DNA of 64,000 nt from Deltaproteobacteria bacterium. Lineage in GTDB: Bacteria > Myxococcota_A > Polyangia > Haliangiales > Haliangiaceae. How positions within the stretch are numbered: position 1 is the stretch's first letter; every line of letters starts with the position of its first letter. The notes under the pieces are model-generated. The model had not been told where the DNA came from, searched no databases, and saw only the letters and a list, made by a program, of their open reading frames with translations. Below, one piece after another: positions 8,718-18,902 of the stretch. The position numbers and the translations under genes are program-made. The stretch spans positions 1-64,000 of the forward strand of contig JAHDIH010000009.1 in NCBI GenBank assembly GCA_020630875.1. The letters run 5' to 3'.

Positions 8718-8903
8718 AATTTCATCTACATGTGGAATGAACCCGCCAATTTCTTCGCTCCATGTACTCATGGTTCGAACTTTCACTTCGCCGGAGTATC
8801 CACGCACGGGTTTACCGAGTTTGTTGGCCAGAGCTTGTGCCGCACCGTTGTTCGCGGAGTACTTATGGGGACAGCTAGATTGCGACGACGGCGCACGTAA
8901 TGG
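8676..8903 (-). pseudogene. Orphan C-terminal fragment of a toxin-like protein
   Basis: On the minus strand, 75 codons between the TAG of the DUF3943 gene and a TAG at 8676-8678 read like a real protein tail: CPHKYSANNGAAQALANKLG, then KPVRGYSGEVKV, WSEEIGGFIPHVDEIFSD and a Trp-Pro ending. The block LGxPVRGxxG followed by a Trp/Phe-Pro-rich ending is familiar from C-termini of polymorphic-toxin and Rhs-type proteins; that comparison is from memory. No start codon or N-terminal part is visible, and it sits in frame behind the stop of an outer-membrane protein whose own C-terminus looks natural. I therefore call it a remnant or orphan cassette. Confidence 0.5.
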
Positions 8904-10415
8904 CTAAAAAGTCGCTGCTATTTTCAGGTTGTAGCTCCTCATCGACTGCTTTCCACGAAATTGCTCCAATGTGCCAACTTGTCGGAGTCCGCTAGCGCCG
9001 AGCTTTACATTAAGGTTTTTGTAAACGTTGGCGTTAATGAATACGTCGTAGTTCATGATTTTATCTGTGCCTGAAATTTCTTCTTCCAGTGGCACTGCGG
9101 CAAACGTATCTCTGGTGCGATCGAAGCCTTCAATGGTGTCGTAGTGCGCCATAAATAGGTTCCCTCCAATCATAAACCTGGATATTGACAGCTCAGCGCT
9201 GAGTCGCGTCGACAATCCGCCCGAGTAGTAATACCCTTGCGCGGCCAGAATTGACTTGCCAGCATTGTTGGTCGCAGGGTCAAAGTTGTTATTGGCTTTC
9301 CATTCTCTCCACCCTAGTGAATGAACTCCTACAAAGTCGTAGCTGCCACGAAATTTAACCGCAGCATGCCAATCATTGCCCATCGTCCGCGCATTAATAG
9401 CAAGGCCTGGTAAGTGAGCTCCGCCAAGTCGATAATTCCAAGACTTGAAATTCTGTCTTTGGTACCGGTAACCAATACTTAGCCCGACATCCAAGGTGGA
9501 ATGTGTGCCACTTTCTTCTATCTTCCCATACCGCATTCCGAGGATCACAGTATCTGCTATGGCATTCGTTCCATTGTTGCCTTCGCCGAATCCAACATCG
9601 ATACTCATGGCTGTCATGTTGGCGTCATGAAAAAATTCACGGTACGTGCCAACCCCTTCTCGCTTATCAAATACCTCGAAACTTCCCGCTGCGGAGATTT
9701 GATGAATCATAGCGTCCTCGACAGTAACAGGCGAACTTTTGGTTCGCTCGAAAGTGTAGTTTGCGAAACTCATCCCGTAGCTAAGCTCAAACCTAGAAGA
9801 CATCGGAGACCCAACGTAACCGCTTATGCCATCCATGCGCTGGTGCGTATTGTGTACGATTCCCAATGTCCATTTCAGTGCTTGCCACCCGGCTCCTTGT
9901 TTGTCATGCGTCAGGTGTTGTCCAAGTCTATGGAAAAACTCACCTGCGGCGAGTCCCATGGTGTTGGTGACTACAATGTCGTTGATGCTGATTAACTCTC
10001 GGGATTCAACAACGTACTCCCAGAAAAGAGACGACAGAATGCCCCATCCCGTCGACTCAGCAACCGATAAGCCATTGGCGCGTCCCAAAGCATGAGCTCC
10101 GCTGCCAGCAAAAGCGTGCCATACGTAGTTAATGATAAACGGGTTGTTGTCGAAAATGTACACGTCTGGATCTGAGAACTTCGCTTTCCACCCTGGGAAG
10201 TCCCAATCCGCGACTTGACGTTCTCTGTCAAGCCAATACCAAGTCATCCCTCCGCCGATAGCTAACGCTAATTCCACGAAGTTTCGCACGCGATGAGACT
10301 CTCTTTTTACTTCTGGCGAAGTAATCGTCATCGGATCGTACGTGAGTTTTCCGCTTATATCTTGAGCCGACGCAGTAACGGACACAATGAGAGTTGCAAT
10401 TACAATTAGTCGCAT
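8904..10415 (-). CDS. DUF3943 outer-membrane protein
   Basis: The 503-residue protein has a signal peptide (MRLIVIATLIVSVTASA before QD) and ends in NLKIAATF; a C-terminal Phe is the usual sorting signal of outer-membrane beta-barrels. The central segment (NPFIINYVWHAFAGSGAH, then SSLFWEYVVESRELISINDI) carries the small-residue and charged pattern of the DUF3943 family, found in outer membranes of Gram-negative bacteria with no defined biochemical role. The C-terminal 300 residues show alternating beta-strand character. The gene stands alone: the phoU stop lies about 107 bp upstream on the same strand, and the toxin-like fragment follows directly after its stop codon. Confidence 0.75.
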   Translation of the reverse strand: MRLIVIATLIVSVTASAQDISGKLTYDPMTITSPEVKRESHRVRNFVELALAIGGGMTWYWLDRERQVADWDFPGWKAKFSDPDVYIFDNNPFIINYVWHAFAGSGAHALGRANGLSVAESTGWGILSSLFWEYVVESRELISINDIVVTNTMGLAAGEFFHRLGQHLTHDKQGAGWQALKWTLGIVHNTHQRMDGISGYVGSPMSSRFELSYGMSFANYTFERTKSSPVTVEDAMIHQISAAGSFEVFDKREGVGTYREFFHDANMTAMSIDVGFGEGNNGTNAIADTVILGMRYGKIEESGTHSTLDVGLSIGYRYQRQNFKSWNYRLGGAHLPGLAINARTMGNDWHAAVKFRGSYDFVGVHSLGWREWKANNNFDPATNNAGKSILAAQGYYYSGGLSTRLSAELSISRFMIGGNLFMAHYDTIEGFDRTRDTFAAVPLEEEISGTDKIMNYDVFINANVYKNLNVKLGASGLRQVGTLEQFRGKQSMRSYNLKIAATF

Positions 10416-10522
10416 CCTCGCGGTTATTTACCAGGTTTGAAGCGATTGCAACGATTACATGCACTATTCCCCGGCCCTCGCGGGATTGCCAATGATTGCC
10501 ACTTTGGAACGAAACCTACTTA

Positions 10523-11233
10523 CTACTCCCTGGTATTGTCGGGATGCCTTTTATACTTCTCCCGGAGAAATGCACCATGTCGAACGTCTTTTCCTGCAAC
10601 CATAAAAATGACTTGCTCTGCGAGGTTGGTAGCATGGTCTCCGATTCGTTCCACAAACTTTGCAACGGATTGAATGTGGTAGCCCCGCTCTACTACTGAA
10701 AGATCGGTTTTCATCATCTCCAGGAGCTCAACACGCATCTGGTGATACATTTCATCTACCACATCATCTTCTAAAAGAAGCGCGTTGGCTCGAGTTACAT
10801 CTTTGTCAACGAAAGCTTGCATTGCAGACGCAATCATTCCCTGCACGAGCACCCCCATTTCTCCTATGGTATCGTATGCGGAGCTAATTGCTTGTGCGTT
10901 TCCCAGCCTGATGGTCCGCTGCGCGACGTCAACCGCCAGGTCACCAATGCGCTCAAGATCAGTGGTCATTTTTAAGGCGGTTGCGATGAACCGAAGATCG
11001 CCAGCAACTGGTTGCCTCCGCATCATGATGGTGACGCAAAGTTCATCGATCTCCATTTCGACCCGGTTAATTTCGTCATCTAATTCGATTGTCGACTTTG
11101 CTAACTCCGCATCTTGTTGCACAAACGATTTCACAGCTTGGGCAAGCATCGTTTCAGCCTGTCCAGCCATCCCTAACAGTTGGTCGCGGAGTAAATGTAA
11201 CTCCTCTGAGTAAGATTGCATTGTCCGTGCCAT
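10523..11233 (-). CDS. phoU: Phosphate signalling protein PhoU
   Basis: This 236-residue cytoplasmic protein is all helical and has the two repeated three-helix bundles of PhoU, each with a metal-binding E/DxxxD motif (LDDEINRVEMEIDEL and LLLEDDVVDEMYHQM). PhoU restrains the PstSCAB transporter and passes phosphate status to a PhoR-type kinase. It is the last gene of the pst operon, 9 bp after pstB. No phoR or phoB lies in the window, so the kinase partner must be encoded elsewhere. Confidence 0.95.
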   Translation of the reverse strand: MARTMQSYSEELHLLRDQLLGMAGQAETMLAQAVKSFVQQDAELAKSTIELDDEINRVEMEIDELCVTIMMRRQPVAGDLRFIATALKMTTDLERIGDLAVDVAQRTIRLGNAQAISSAYDTIGEMGVLVQGMIASAMQAFVDKDVTRANALLLEDDVVDEMYHQMRVELLEMMKTDLSVVERGYHIQSVAKFVERIGDHATNLAEQVIFMVAGKDVRHGAFLREKYKRHPDNTRE

Positions 11234-11242
11234 AGTTTTTAA

Positions 11243-12028
11243 TTACCCAAACTTTCCGGTGATGTAGTCTTCAGTCTTTTTATTCTTCGGCGCTCTGAAA
11301 AGGTCCGTGGTTTTTGCAACTTCTATCAGATCGCCAGACAGAAAAAATGCGGTCTGATCTGATACCCTGGTTGCTTGCTGCATATTGTGAGTGACGATAA
11401 CGATTGTCAGTGTTTCTCTGAGCTGTTGCAGCAAGTCTTCGATTCTAGCCGTTGCGATAGGATCTAACGCAGAGCAAGGTTCGTCCATCAGTAACACTTC
11501 GGGATCAACAGCTAGCGAACGAGCAATGCACAGTCTTTGCTGTTGACCACCCGACAGCCCCATCCCCGGCGAATCAAGCCTGTCCTTAACCTCATCCCAC
11601 AAGGCCGCGTCCCTCAAAGACTTTTCGAGCACTTGTTCTTCTTCGGCCTTCTTTTTCTTGGTCAGGCGAAGGCCCGCCAAGACGTTTTGCCTGATAGACA
11701 TCGTCGGGAACGGGTTCGGCTTCTGGAACACCATTCCTACGCGACGTCTTAGTTTAACTGGGTCAACGCGGCTGTCGTAAATGTTTTGCCCATCGAGCAG
11801 TACCTCGCCAGAAATATGGGCCGATGGTGTCAGCTCGTGCATGCGGTTTAGGCAGCGAACGAATGTCGACTTTCCGCACCCAGAGGGGCCAATAATGGCA
11901 GTAATCGACTTAGGCATGATGTAGAGTTCAATTCCGTGAAGTACTTCATTGTTACCGAAGCCGGCCACGACATTCGCTGTTGAAATTTTGGCCATCGGGG
12001 TGGAGCCAGAGTCTTGGGAAACTTCCAT
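11243..12028 (-). CDS. pstB: Phosphate ABC transporter ATP-binding protein
   Basis: The ATPase shows Walker A ([10 protein letters not shown]), the PstB-typical RCLNRMHEL after it, the signature [16 protein letters not shown] and Walker B ([13 protein letters not shown]), followed by the switch His in VTHNMQQA. The length of 261 residues is normal. It powers phosphate import with PstA and PstC in the inner membrane. A second in-frame ATG at 11995 (MAKIST) would give a shorter and equally plausible protein. It is separated by 6 bp from pstA and belongs to the same transcript. Confidence 0.97.
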   Translation of the reverse strand: MEVSQDSGSTPMAKISTANVVAGFGNNEVLHGIELYIMPKSITAIIGPSGCGKSTFVRCLNRMHELTPSAHISGEVLLDGQNIYDSRVDPVKLRRRVGMVFQKPNPFPTMSIRQNVLAGLRLTKKKKAEEEQVLEKSLRDAALWDEVKDRLDSPGMGLSGGQQQRLCIARSLAVDPEVLLMDEPCSALDPIATARIEDLLQQLRETLTIVIVTHNMQQATRVSDQTAFFLSGDLIEVAKTTDLFRAPKNKKTEDYITGKFG

Positions 12029-12034
12029 TGCGTT

Positions 12035-13018
12035 CTATGTGTATCGCATGGATTTGCGATTCCTCAAGAAGATTGCGACGCTATTCATCGACAGCAGCAC
12101 AATTAGTAATACCACAATACCCGCAGCCGCATTGCCTTGAAAGGCGGCTTTGTGGTGCGTTGACCAATGAAAGATTTGCATCGGCAACGCGGTAAAGTCA
12201 GAACTTGCTAACTCAGACGGCGGCCAAGGAGTCGGTGAAAACCGTATCGAAAGGGCCGCTCCGACAATGATCAGAGGCGCTGTTTCGCCTATCGCCCTAG
12301 AGAGGGAAAGGATCGCTCCTGTCATTATCCCCGGAATTGCCATTGGCAACACCACCCTTCGAATCGACTGCCATTTTGTGGCTCCTAGTCCCAGTGCGGC
12401 ATGCCTATAGTGTTGAGGTATGGATCGCAGTGCCTCACGCACGGTGATGATAATTACCGGCAGAATGAGGATTGCCAGAGTAAACGCGCCTGCGAGCAGC
12501 TTGCCGCTCATGCTACGCCAGAACATCAGAAATATGCCAGCGCCCAGAATTCCGTACACTACCGAGGGGACGCCAGCTAAGTTCGCAATGTTTATCTCTA
12601 CGAAACGAAAGAAACGAGTTTTCCCTGCATACTCCTCTAAGAACACCGCCGCAGCAATGCCTAATGGAAGAGCAATTAGTGCCGTAAGCAACATCAGGTA
12701 GATTGTGCCCAGAAGCCCGGCACGGATGCCCGACTTCTCTGCCTTGTACGACGAGTGCGACGTAAGAAACTTCAGCGTAAGCTTGTTTTCAGTTGGCTTT
12801 TCTGCGGCGACTGTATCGACTTGCTTTTGGTCTGCTGTGCCCCCCATGGTGACGCGCGCACGTTTCTTTTTCATGTCAACCGGTGAGTGAGTCGCTTGGT
12901 GCGTGACGCTAACGAGGAGCACCACAAGTATCGCAAGCGGGAGTGCGCAAGCGGAAAAACAAACCAGCCTAAAGGCTTTTTCGCCTTTGGTGTGCTTTGG
13001 TCCAAATAGGTCGTTCAT
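12035..13018 (-). CDS. pstA: Phosphate ABC transporter permease PstA
   Basis: This is an inner-membrane permease with about six membrane segments and the ABC-permease loop around residue 210 (EALRSIPQHYRHAALGLGAT) that contacts PstB. The first membrane helix is followed by a loop of roughly 60 polar, Lys-rich residues before the conserved core, longer than in many PstA proteins. The start ATG overlaps the pstC stop (ATGA), so translation is coupled. Together with PstC it forms the phosphate channel. Confidence 0.95.
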   Translation of the reverse strand: MNDLFGPKHTKGEKAFRLVCFSACALPLAILVVLLVSVTHQATHSPVDMKKKRARVTMGGTADQKQVDTVAAEKPTENKLTLKFLTSHSSYKAEKSGIRAGLLGTIYLMLLTALIALPLGIAAAVFLEEYAGKTRFFRFVEINIANLAGVPSVVYGILGAGIFLMFWRSMSGKLLAGAFTLAILILPVIIITVREALRSIPQHYRHAALGLGATKWQSIRRVVLPMAIPGIMTGAILSLSRAIGETAPLIIVGAALSIRFSPTPWPPSELASSDFTALPMQIFHWSTHHKAAFQGNAAAGIVVLLIVLLSMNSVAIFLRNRKSMRYT

Positions 13019-13959
13019 GCGCGCCTCTCACTTCGTTTGAAGAAATTCCAAATTGCGGCCATGTTCCTCGAAAGCCAATTGATCACAAATGTGATCACAA
13101 ACAGAACCGCCGCGACTGCGAAGATAGCTTGGTATTCAGTACTTCCATATTCCACATCCCCTTTCGAGGTGTTGGCGATATAGGCAGTCATCGTTTGCGT
13201 GGGTTCTAGCGGATCGAAGCTTAGGTGAGCAAGCCCTCCTGCAGCCACTGCAACAATCATTGTTTCCCCAATAGCCCTAGAAAAGGCCAATGTGCTAGCA
13301 GCGATAATTCCAGAAGATGCAGCAGGGAGCACGACCTTTCTTAATGTCGGGATTTTCCTAGCTCCCAGAGCGTAGGAAGATTCGCGCAATGAATTGGGAA
13401 TGGCTTGCAGTGCGTCCTCTACAAGGGACGAAACCATGGGCATTATCATCACGCCCATCACTAGCGCAGGCGCGAGAGCGTTGTAAGTCCCCATTTCTGG
13501 GAATATTCTCTGCAGCTGAGGGGTGACCACCACCAAGGCGAAGAACCCGTACACTACTGTCGGAATCCCAGCCAGAAGTTCTATTGCAGGCTTCACCTTG
13601 CGCCTCACGCCGTCAGTCGCAAATTCACTTAAGTAGATTGCCGCCAGGATCCCTAGCGGCAATGCTACCAACATCGCAAGAACCGATATCAAAATGGTCC
13701 CGGAGATTAACGGCCATATACCGTAGTGATGCGCACCGTTTTCGTCCATGATGGATGGCGTCCATTCGCGGTCACCGAAGAACTGGGCGAAAGAAACGTC
13801 ACTGAAGAAACTGAGAGACTCTTTACCCAGAATCAAAACGATTGCTGCAGTGATTGCTACCGACAAACAGCCGGCAAGCAGAAGAGATACCTCAATCGCG
13901 GTCTCTGGCAGCGGGACGTGTTTTCTGGAGTCTTTCCAGCGCAAGAACGATTGAACCAT
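13015..13959 (-). CDS. pstC: Phosphate ABC transporter permease PstC
   Basis: The 314-residue permease has six predicted membrane helices and the typical blocks LAGIPTVVYGFFALVVV and EDALQAIPNSLRESSYALGA, the latter being the contact loop for PstB. A periplasmic loop (FGDREWTPS) after the first helix is characteristic of PstC. Its ATG follows the TAG of pstS with no gap, and its stop overlaps the pstA start, which marks a tightly coupled operon. Confidence 0.95.
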   Translation of the reverse strand: MVQSFLRWKDSRKHVPLPETAIEVSLLLAGCLSVAITAAIVLILGKESLSFFSDVSFAQFFGDREWTPSIMDENGAHHYGIWPLISGTILISVLAMLVALPLGILAAIYLSEFATDGVRRKVKPAIELLAGIPTVVYGFFALVVVTPQLQRIFPEMGTYNALAPALVMGVMIMPMVSSLVEDALQAIPNSLRESSYALGARKIPTLRKVVLPAASSGIIAASTLAFSRAIGETMIVAVAAGGLAHLSFDPLEPTQTMTAYIANTSKGDVEYGSTEYQAIFAVAAVLFVITFVINWLSRNMAAIWNFFKRSERRA

Positions 13960-15000
13960 CTATTTGCTCATCAATTCTTCTACCGTCATCCCCACTTTAG
14001 AACCGCTTCCTGTAAACAGCGAGCCCGTCGTTCCCGCCTGAAAGCGCTTGAGGCCAAGTTCGTAAACCTTGTCAGGAAGAGCCACATAGCCTACCTCAGA
14101 GATGAGCTCACGCCCTTCCGTTAGGTAGAACTCTACAAAAGCTTTCACTTCAGCCTTCTTAGCCTCGTCGGCAGAAACGTAGATAAAGATTGGTCTAGAA
14201 AGTGGTTGGTACGAGCCGTCCGCGATGGATTGCATTGATGCCGCGATGGCCGCTCCCTCACCATTCTTTACAGGTACGATTTTTAGCGTGTCTTTATTCT
14301 CGGCGTAGTAGGCATACCCAAAGTAACCAAGCGCGTTGGTGTCACCCGCGACCCCCTTTACCAGCACACTGTCGTCTTCGTTTGGCATATAGTCAGAACG
14401 GCTCGCCCGCTCTTTGCCGACAATGGCTTTTGTAAAGTAATCAAAGGTCCCGCTGTCCGGTCCAGGCCCTAGAAGGCGCACAGGCTGCTTTGGCCAGCCG
14501 TCCCGGACGTCGCTCCAATTTACAATTGTCCCCTTGGCTTCGGGCTCCCACAGTTTCTTAAGTTCAGCAACGGTCATAGCGTCAACCCAAGTGTTTTTGG
14601 TGTTCACCACTACCGCAATGCCATCGTAGGCGACAGGAAGCTCAATGAAAGAAACTCCATTCGCTTTACAGGCATCGATTTCTTTTTGTTTGATTGGGCG
14701 CGAAGCACCGGTTACAGAAATGCGTTTGTCGCAAAACTTCTTGAACCCTCCGCCAGTCCCAGACTGCGATACTGGCACCTTGGTTTTGTTTCCTTCTTGG
14801 AATTTTTCCGCCACGGCTTCCGATATGGGAAACACGGTACTAGAACCGTCTACCGCGATCTTCCCAGAGATCTTGGCTGGAGCTGAGGTAGTATTGGATG
14901 CATTCCCTTTGGCAGCGCCGCTAGATGACTCTGCAGCTTTGTCTGCTTTGCAAGAAGAGATGGCAGCGATTGCACCGACTATTGCTATGAATTTTTTCAT
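13960..15000 (-). CDS. pstS: Phosphate-binding lipoprotein PstS
   Basis: The substrate-binding protein begins with a lipoprotein signal ending in AAISSC and an Ala/Ser linker. The mature part opens with [18 protein letters not shown], the phosphate-binding SSTVFP block of PstS, and continues with [10 protein letters not shown] and [10 protein letters not shown], which form further phosphate ligands. The length of 346 residues is normal. An AGGA site lies a few bases before the ATG. It acts on the periplasmic side, delivering phosphate to PstC/PstA, and follows the porin gene by 20 bp. Confidence 0.96.
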   Translation of the reverse strand: MKKFIAIVGAIAAISSCKADKAAESSSGAAKGNASNTTSAPAKISGKIAVDGSSTVFPISEAVAEKFQEGNKTKVPVSQSGTGGGFKKFCDKRISVTGASRPIKQKEIDACKANGVSFIELPVAYDGIAVVVNTKNTWVDAMTVAELKKLWEPEAKGTIVNWSDVRDGWPKQPVRLLGPGPDSGTFDYFTKAIVGKERASRSDYMPNEDDSVLVKGVAGDTNALGYFGYAYYAENKDTLKIVPVKNGEGAAIAASMQSIADGSYQPLSRPIFIYVSADEAKKAEVKAFVEFYLTEGRELISEVGYVALPDKVYELGLKRFQAGTTGSLFTGSGSKVGMTVEELMSK

Positions 15001-15020
15001 GATGTTTTCCTGTTTTTTGT

Positions 15021-16274
15021 TTAAAATGAGAATTGTGCCTGCGTTCGTATTTGGAGATCGTGGGTATTCGCCAATACCTCACGGTTAAGGTAAGCGACTG
15101 CATCTGTGGTCAACTTAAGTGAGTGTTTGCGCCAGAAGTAGGACACCCCGGCCGCCAACTCATGAGTATGGGTTTGCTCGGCGCGAGGACTGTAGAATCC
15201 GTAACGCAAGGCAACTTCGGTTTTTACCCACGCTAAATATCCGACTTCAAGGTGCGCGCCAATTTCCTGAAGTCTGCGTTTGAAGGCACTGCTGCCTGCC
15301 TGCTGAAACCCCGCATATACGGCAGCATTGGCGCTCACGCCGTTGCGTTTCGCGATAGCGTCCAACTGAAAACTGCACAAAGAAGAATCGTCGTTGTCTG
15401 CATCGAATGCGAACTGCCCCGCAGCCGACACTCCCCATCTCGTTGCACCACGAACAAAGTCAGTTTCTTCATAGCCTTTCAAATTTGAACTGGAGTATCC
15501 AATCCGAGCCACCAAAAGGGGTTCCATCACATCGGGAACGTTGCTGATGCTACCGTCAGTGATGTTTCCGATTCCTGTTACCGGGTCAACTTCGACGGCG
15601 CCACGCAGTTGTCCAATTTCGCCCGTGCCGTTGAAAAGACCCACGGCATATTCCACGCCATTTTTTCGTGTGAGCCCGTTGTGCAGCATAACGCCGACAT
15701 CTCTTCCGATCCCAAACTTTTCATGGGTGATAGCACGTGCGACAAATTTAATTTTTCCTGACGAAGCGATGAACTGCCGTGAAAATGGTTTCTTGTATTG
15801 CCCAGCTCGAAGGAACAAATAAGGACTAAGCTCAAAGTCAAAGAAGTAATCTTTCAACCCCACACTGCCCTTGTCCCACGCCAGTTGCACCTTGTACGCG
15901 AGTTCCTTCTTGTAGGCATGTCCTGAAAGCCCTATACGCGAACGCTCAAGTGCAAAGTTCGACTCATGAACTCGTTCGTCACCTCGCAAGCTGTTGGCGT
16001 AGGTGCCTCGAACTTGCATGCGCCCAGAGATAGCCATCTTAAATTTTCCATCTTCACTTTTTATAAATGCAGATTTCGCCACGCCTGAAGTTGTCGGGTT
16101 ACGCTGCGCTACATCAGTCAAGTGTGGGAGCTGAGCTTGAGGCTCCTTTTCTCCTGTCAATTCCTGAGTGCCGTCACCAACAGAAGGCTCCGCTTTTGAT
16201 TGCGCTTCTGCATACACCGGCAGTAGCAGAATTAGTATTTGAGCCAAGTTCCAAATAATGAACCTTTGGTACAT
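15021..16274 (-). CDS. Phosphate-selective porin (OprO/OprP type)
   Basis: The 417-residue protein has a signal peptide (residues 1-24, ending AEA before QS) and ends in [10 protein letters not shown] with a terminal Phe, as outer-membrane beta-barrels do. The body matches the OprO/P porin family: [18 protein letters not shown], then [11 protein letters not shown] and [13 protein letters not shown], the strand carrying the basic residues of the anion pore. It would carry phosphate or polyphosphate across the outer membrane to PstS. It is the first gene of the pst operon, so the operon promoter should lie in the 67 bp before it or further upstream. Confidence 0.88.
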   Translation of the reverse strand: MYQRFIIWNLAQILILLLPVYAEAQSKAEPSVGDGTQELTGEKEPQAQLPHLTDVAQRNPTTSGVAKSAFIKSEDGKFKMAISGRMQVRGTYANSLRGDERVHESNFALERSRIGLSGHAYKKELAYKVQLAWDKGSVGLKDYFFDFELSPYLFLRAGQYKKPFSRQFIASSGKIKFVARAITHEKFGIGRDVGVMLHNGLTRKNGVEYAVGLFNGTGEIGQLRGAVEVDPVTGIGNITDGSISNVPDVMEPLLVARIGYSSSNLKGYEETDFVRGATRWGVSAAGQFAFDADNDDSSLCSFQLDAIAKRNGVSANAAVYAGFQQAGSSAFKRRLQEIGAHLEVGYLAWVKTEVALRYGFYSPRAEQTHTHELAAGVSYFWRKHSLKLTTDAVAYLNREVLANTHDLQIRTQAQFSF

Positions 16275-16282
16275 CTCGCATG

Positions 16283-16298
16283 TGTCACTCAGGTGACA
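16283..16298. promoter_or_regulatory. 16-bp palindrome before the phosphate operon
   Basis: TGTCAC-TCAG-GTGACA is an inverted repeat with perfect 6-bp arms, ending 8 bp before the porin ATG. The half-site TGTCA recalls Pho-box half-sites, but true Pho boxes are direct repeats, so it may be an operator for another regulator or a small RNA hairpin over the ribosome-binding region. No good Shine-Dalgarno sequence is visible there. Confidence 0.35.
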
Positions 16299-16341
16299 AC
16301 AATGTAGCGCCAGAGCAACAAAGAGCAGTATTTTCAGGTGA

Positions 16342-17559
16342 TTAGATCAGAATCCCAGCGATCGATGCAGTCATCCATGAAGCCAACGCGCCCCCAATCA
16401 TTGCTCTTAGGGCTAATGCAGAGATATCACCTTTTCTTTTTGGAGCAATAGCGCCAATTCCACCCATTTGTATTCCAATAGAAGCGAAATTGGCAAAGCC
16501 ACATAGTGCGTAACTTGCAATAATCGCCGTTCGATCGGACAGCTCCCCCGCCACTCGCATATCAGCAAGATCTTTGTAAGCAATCAACTCAGTCAATACA
16601 ATCTTCTTACCTAGCAGCTCTCCCAGCAAATGAGCTTCGCTCCAATCGGCTCCCATTAGAAAAGCTAATGGTTTGAATGCATGCCCGAGAACAATGGCCA
16701 GCGATGTGTCGAACAGACTGAGTATGCCATCTAGAAGAGCCACCATTGCGACGAAAGCGATAAGCATGGCCGCAATATTGGCTGCCAACTTCAGCCCTTC
16801 TGTAGCGCCATCGCCCATTGCCTCAAGCGCGTTACCTGCGGTCTTTTCCACAGAGATAGGTAAACTCCCTGAAGTTTCCGAGTTTTCAGTTTCTGGGACA
16901 ATAATTTTAGCTATGACTATCGCTCCAGGGGCACTCATGATTGATGCCGCCATAAGATGACCTGCAATGCCAGGGACGTCATCAAGCATACGAACGTAAA
17001 TGGCCATTACCCCACCGGCTACTGTGGCAAAGCCCCCTACCATCACCGTCATCAGCTCTGACTTGGTCATCTTTTCAATAAATGGTTTTACGAGAAGTGG
17101 CGCTTCAGTCTGTCCCACAAAGATCGAACCTGTAACGCTGAGGGTCTCGCTTCCTGATGTCTTCAGTGTCCGTTGCAGTAGCCACGACAGGCCTTTCACC
17201 AAGCGCTGCAAGATTCCAGCGTGGTAAAGAATAGAAACAAGCGCGGAAAAGAATATCACAGTGGGCAGCACCCGAAACGCGAAGTTCACTAGCGGTGCAT
17301 CCACATCTCCCGACACAAACGATCGAAACAGAAAATCTCCTCCTCGGTCAGAGAACGCCAAAAGCTGCTTAATTCCACTGTCTACCGCGTCGAAAAAAGG
17401 TTGCCCCGCGGGGGTTTTTAAAATGAAAAGCGCAAAAAGAACTTGTATCAGCAGCCCTCCGAGAACCAACTTGTACTTAATCGCCTTGCGATTCTCACTC
17501 ATCAGGAAAGCGACACCGAGTAGGGTCAGAAGCCCAACAACACCAACGATTCGTTCCAC
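16342..17559 (-). CDS. Concentrative nucleoside transporter, NupC/CNT family
   Basis: This inner-membrane protein of 405 residues has the CNT architecture: an N-terminal helical bundle, a gate-type segment (VNFAFRVLPTVIFFSALVSI), the block VGQTEAPLLVKPFIEKMTKSE and the C-terminal GFANFASIGIQMGGIGAIAP, which contribute to nucleoside and sodium or proton binding. It imports nucleosides using an ion gradient. The start is GTG at 17557-17559. It lies 50 bp after the stop of the giant gene and 67 bp before the porin gene on the same strand, so read-through from the giant gene is possible. Confidence 0.93.
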   Translation of the reverse strand: MERIVGVVGLLTLLGVAFLMSENRKAIKYKLVLGGLLIQVLFALFILKTPAGQPFFDAVDSGIKQLLAFSDRGGDFLFRSFVSGDVDAPLVNFAFRVLPTVIFFSALVSILYHAGILQRLVKGLSWLLQRTLKTSGSETLSVTGSIFVGQTEAPLLVKPFIEKMTKSELMTVMVGGFATVAGGVMAIYVRMLDDVPGIAGHLMAASIMSAPGAIVIAKIIVPETENSETSGSLPISVEKTAGNALEAMGDGATEGLKLAANIAAMLIAFVAMVALLDGILSLFDTSLAIVLGHAFKPLAFLMGADWSEAHLLGELLGKKIVLTELIAYKDLADMRVAGELSDRTAIIASYALCGFANFASIGIQMGGIGAIAPKRKGDISALALRAMIGGALASWMTASIAGILI

Positions 17560-17609
17560 TGAGCCGGTCTATCACTTTGTCAGGCACAAGCCAAACGAAT
17601 TGCCGGTGT

Positions 17610-18902
17610 CTACTCAGCAGAGAAGTCGACGATTGGCTCTAGTCCAGGAGCAACGTCTAGTCCTAAGGTATCGCCAATAAACTCTATTAGCCCAGACTCT
17701 TCGATGAACTCTCGAACTATCGTGACCGACCACTTCCCAGGTGTAATCTCTTTGAGCGTCTTAATTTGAGCATCATGAATCCTTTGCAACATTTGGCTAT
17801 TTCCGGCAATTGCGGGGTCCTTGCTCCAATCATGAAGTAACATTTTCAGGCCAAAGTTGTTCGCCGAATCCTTTCGAAGTTGTTCCTCAAGTGTCGTCAT
17901 GCCAGATTGTTTTGCCAACAACTCTTTTATTGCCTCAGGAGCATCTGCAAACAGTTTTTCGATGTCTTTATTGTAGTTGGCATCATTGAATAGTGCGCTG
18001 ATATCATCCTTTGACTTGCCGTCCGTCCACGCCGGAAGCACTTCGTTATCCAATCCATAGTCTGAGGTAAGCACACTACGTTGCATTTGTTCCACAAGAG
18101 CACCACCAATGCTCGACTTTGTCCATTCGCGCAACTCAAGACTTACCATTTCATTGCCTCTGACAACCCCACCACTTCTAAAACCAACCATATTGTATTT
18201 TTGGTCCGAAGACAGTTTGCTGCGCATAATCTCTTGCACCTCATCGGGAGACAAAAAGCCGATGTGTCCTATGGGCTTAATTTTCTTCTTGCAACCAGTC
18301 AGCAATGAAAGGAAAAGCTCTACCCTGCGGTAATATTCAACCAGCGCAGCTTGGTCCGTAAGTTGCGCTGGCTTTCGAATGGGGATGTGATGATGAACGC
18401 TTTGCGAACGATTGTTCGATGACATAGACTCAGCGGCTAAGCGCGCTTCCTGTTGCGCACTCTTGGCCGCCCCCTGCTGTCGTGTTGTGACTTCGACCGC
18501 GGTTTTGGCACCAATATCTACTTTTCCACCAAAAACGTTATGGCGCTCTTCATTCAAGATCAAAGAGTGATTGCTAAAGGCGTCTCTAGGGGTGATTAGC
18601 TCGTACCTTTGCTCGGGCGAAAAGTCAGAGAACTTGAGTTCGCCTGGGCTAACTCCTTTTTCAAGCGCAATCAAGTCAACAAACTCAGGATAAAGCGTGT
18701 AACGGTCAAGTATGCCGTCAATTGTGCCATCTTCCGTTTTCAGTGCATCCATCAACTTGTTATCGACTACTTTTTTGCCGTCCTTAACAGTGAGTAAAGG
18801 GATCTCAATTTCTACTCCTGTAGCATGGTGGGCAAGTACTGAATTATAAAACTTTGAGTCTGATGCTTTGGTATCTTGACCTTGAGCGACACGCTCAGCT
18901 CT
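17610..18902 (-). other. C-terminal module of the giant protein, ligase-like (residues 5540-5969)
   Basis: The module contains an acidic pair in GVEIEIP (E5570, E5572), a His triplet in SVHHHIPI (H5709-H5711), and an acidic-basic cluster in SLELREW (E5795, R5797, E5798). The order ExE, HxH, ExR recalls the metal- and ATP-binding residues of amidoligases and other members of the glutamine-synthetase-like fold. This is a pattern match only; the fold should be tested by structure prediction. Confidence 0.3.

Noticed and set aside
8676-8906. Stop-codon read-through extending the DUF3943 protein by 75 residues
   Set aside because: The fragment is in frame behind the TAG, but the DUF3943 product already ends in a natural outer-membrane C-terminus (terminal Phe), and the extension is an unrelated soluble-looking tail.
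16283-16298. Classical Pho box
   Set aside because: Pho boxes are direct repeats of TGTCA about 11 bp apart; this is an inverted repeat, so I list it only as a palindrome.
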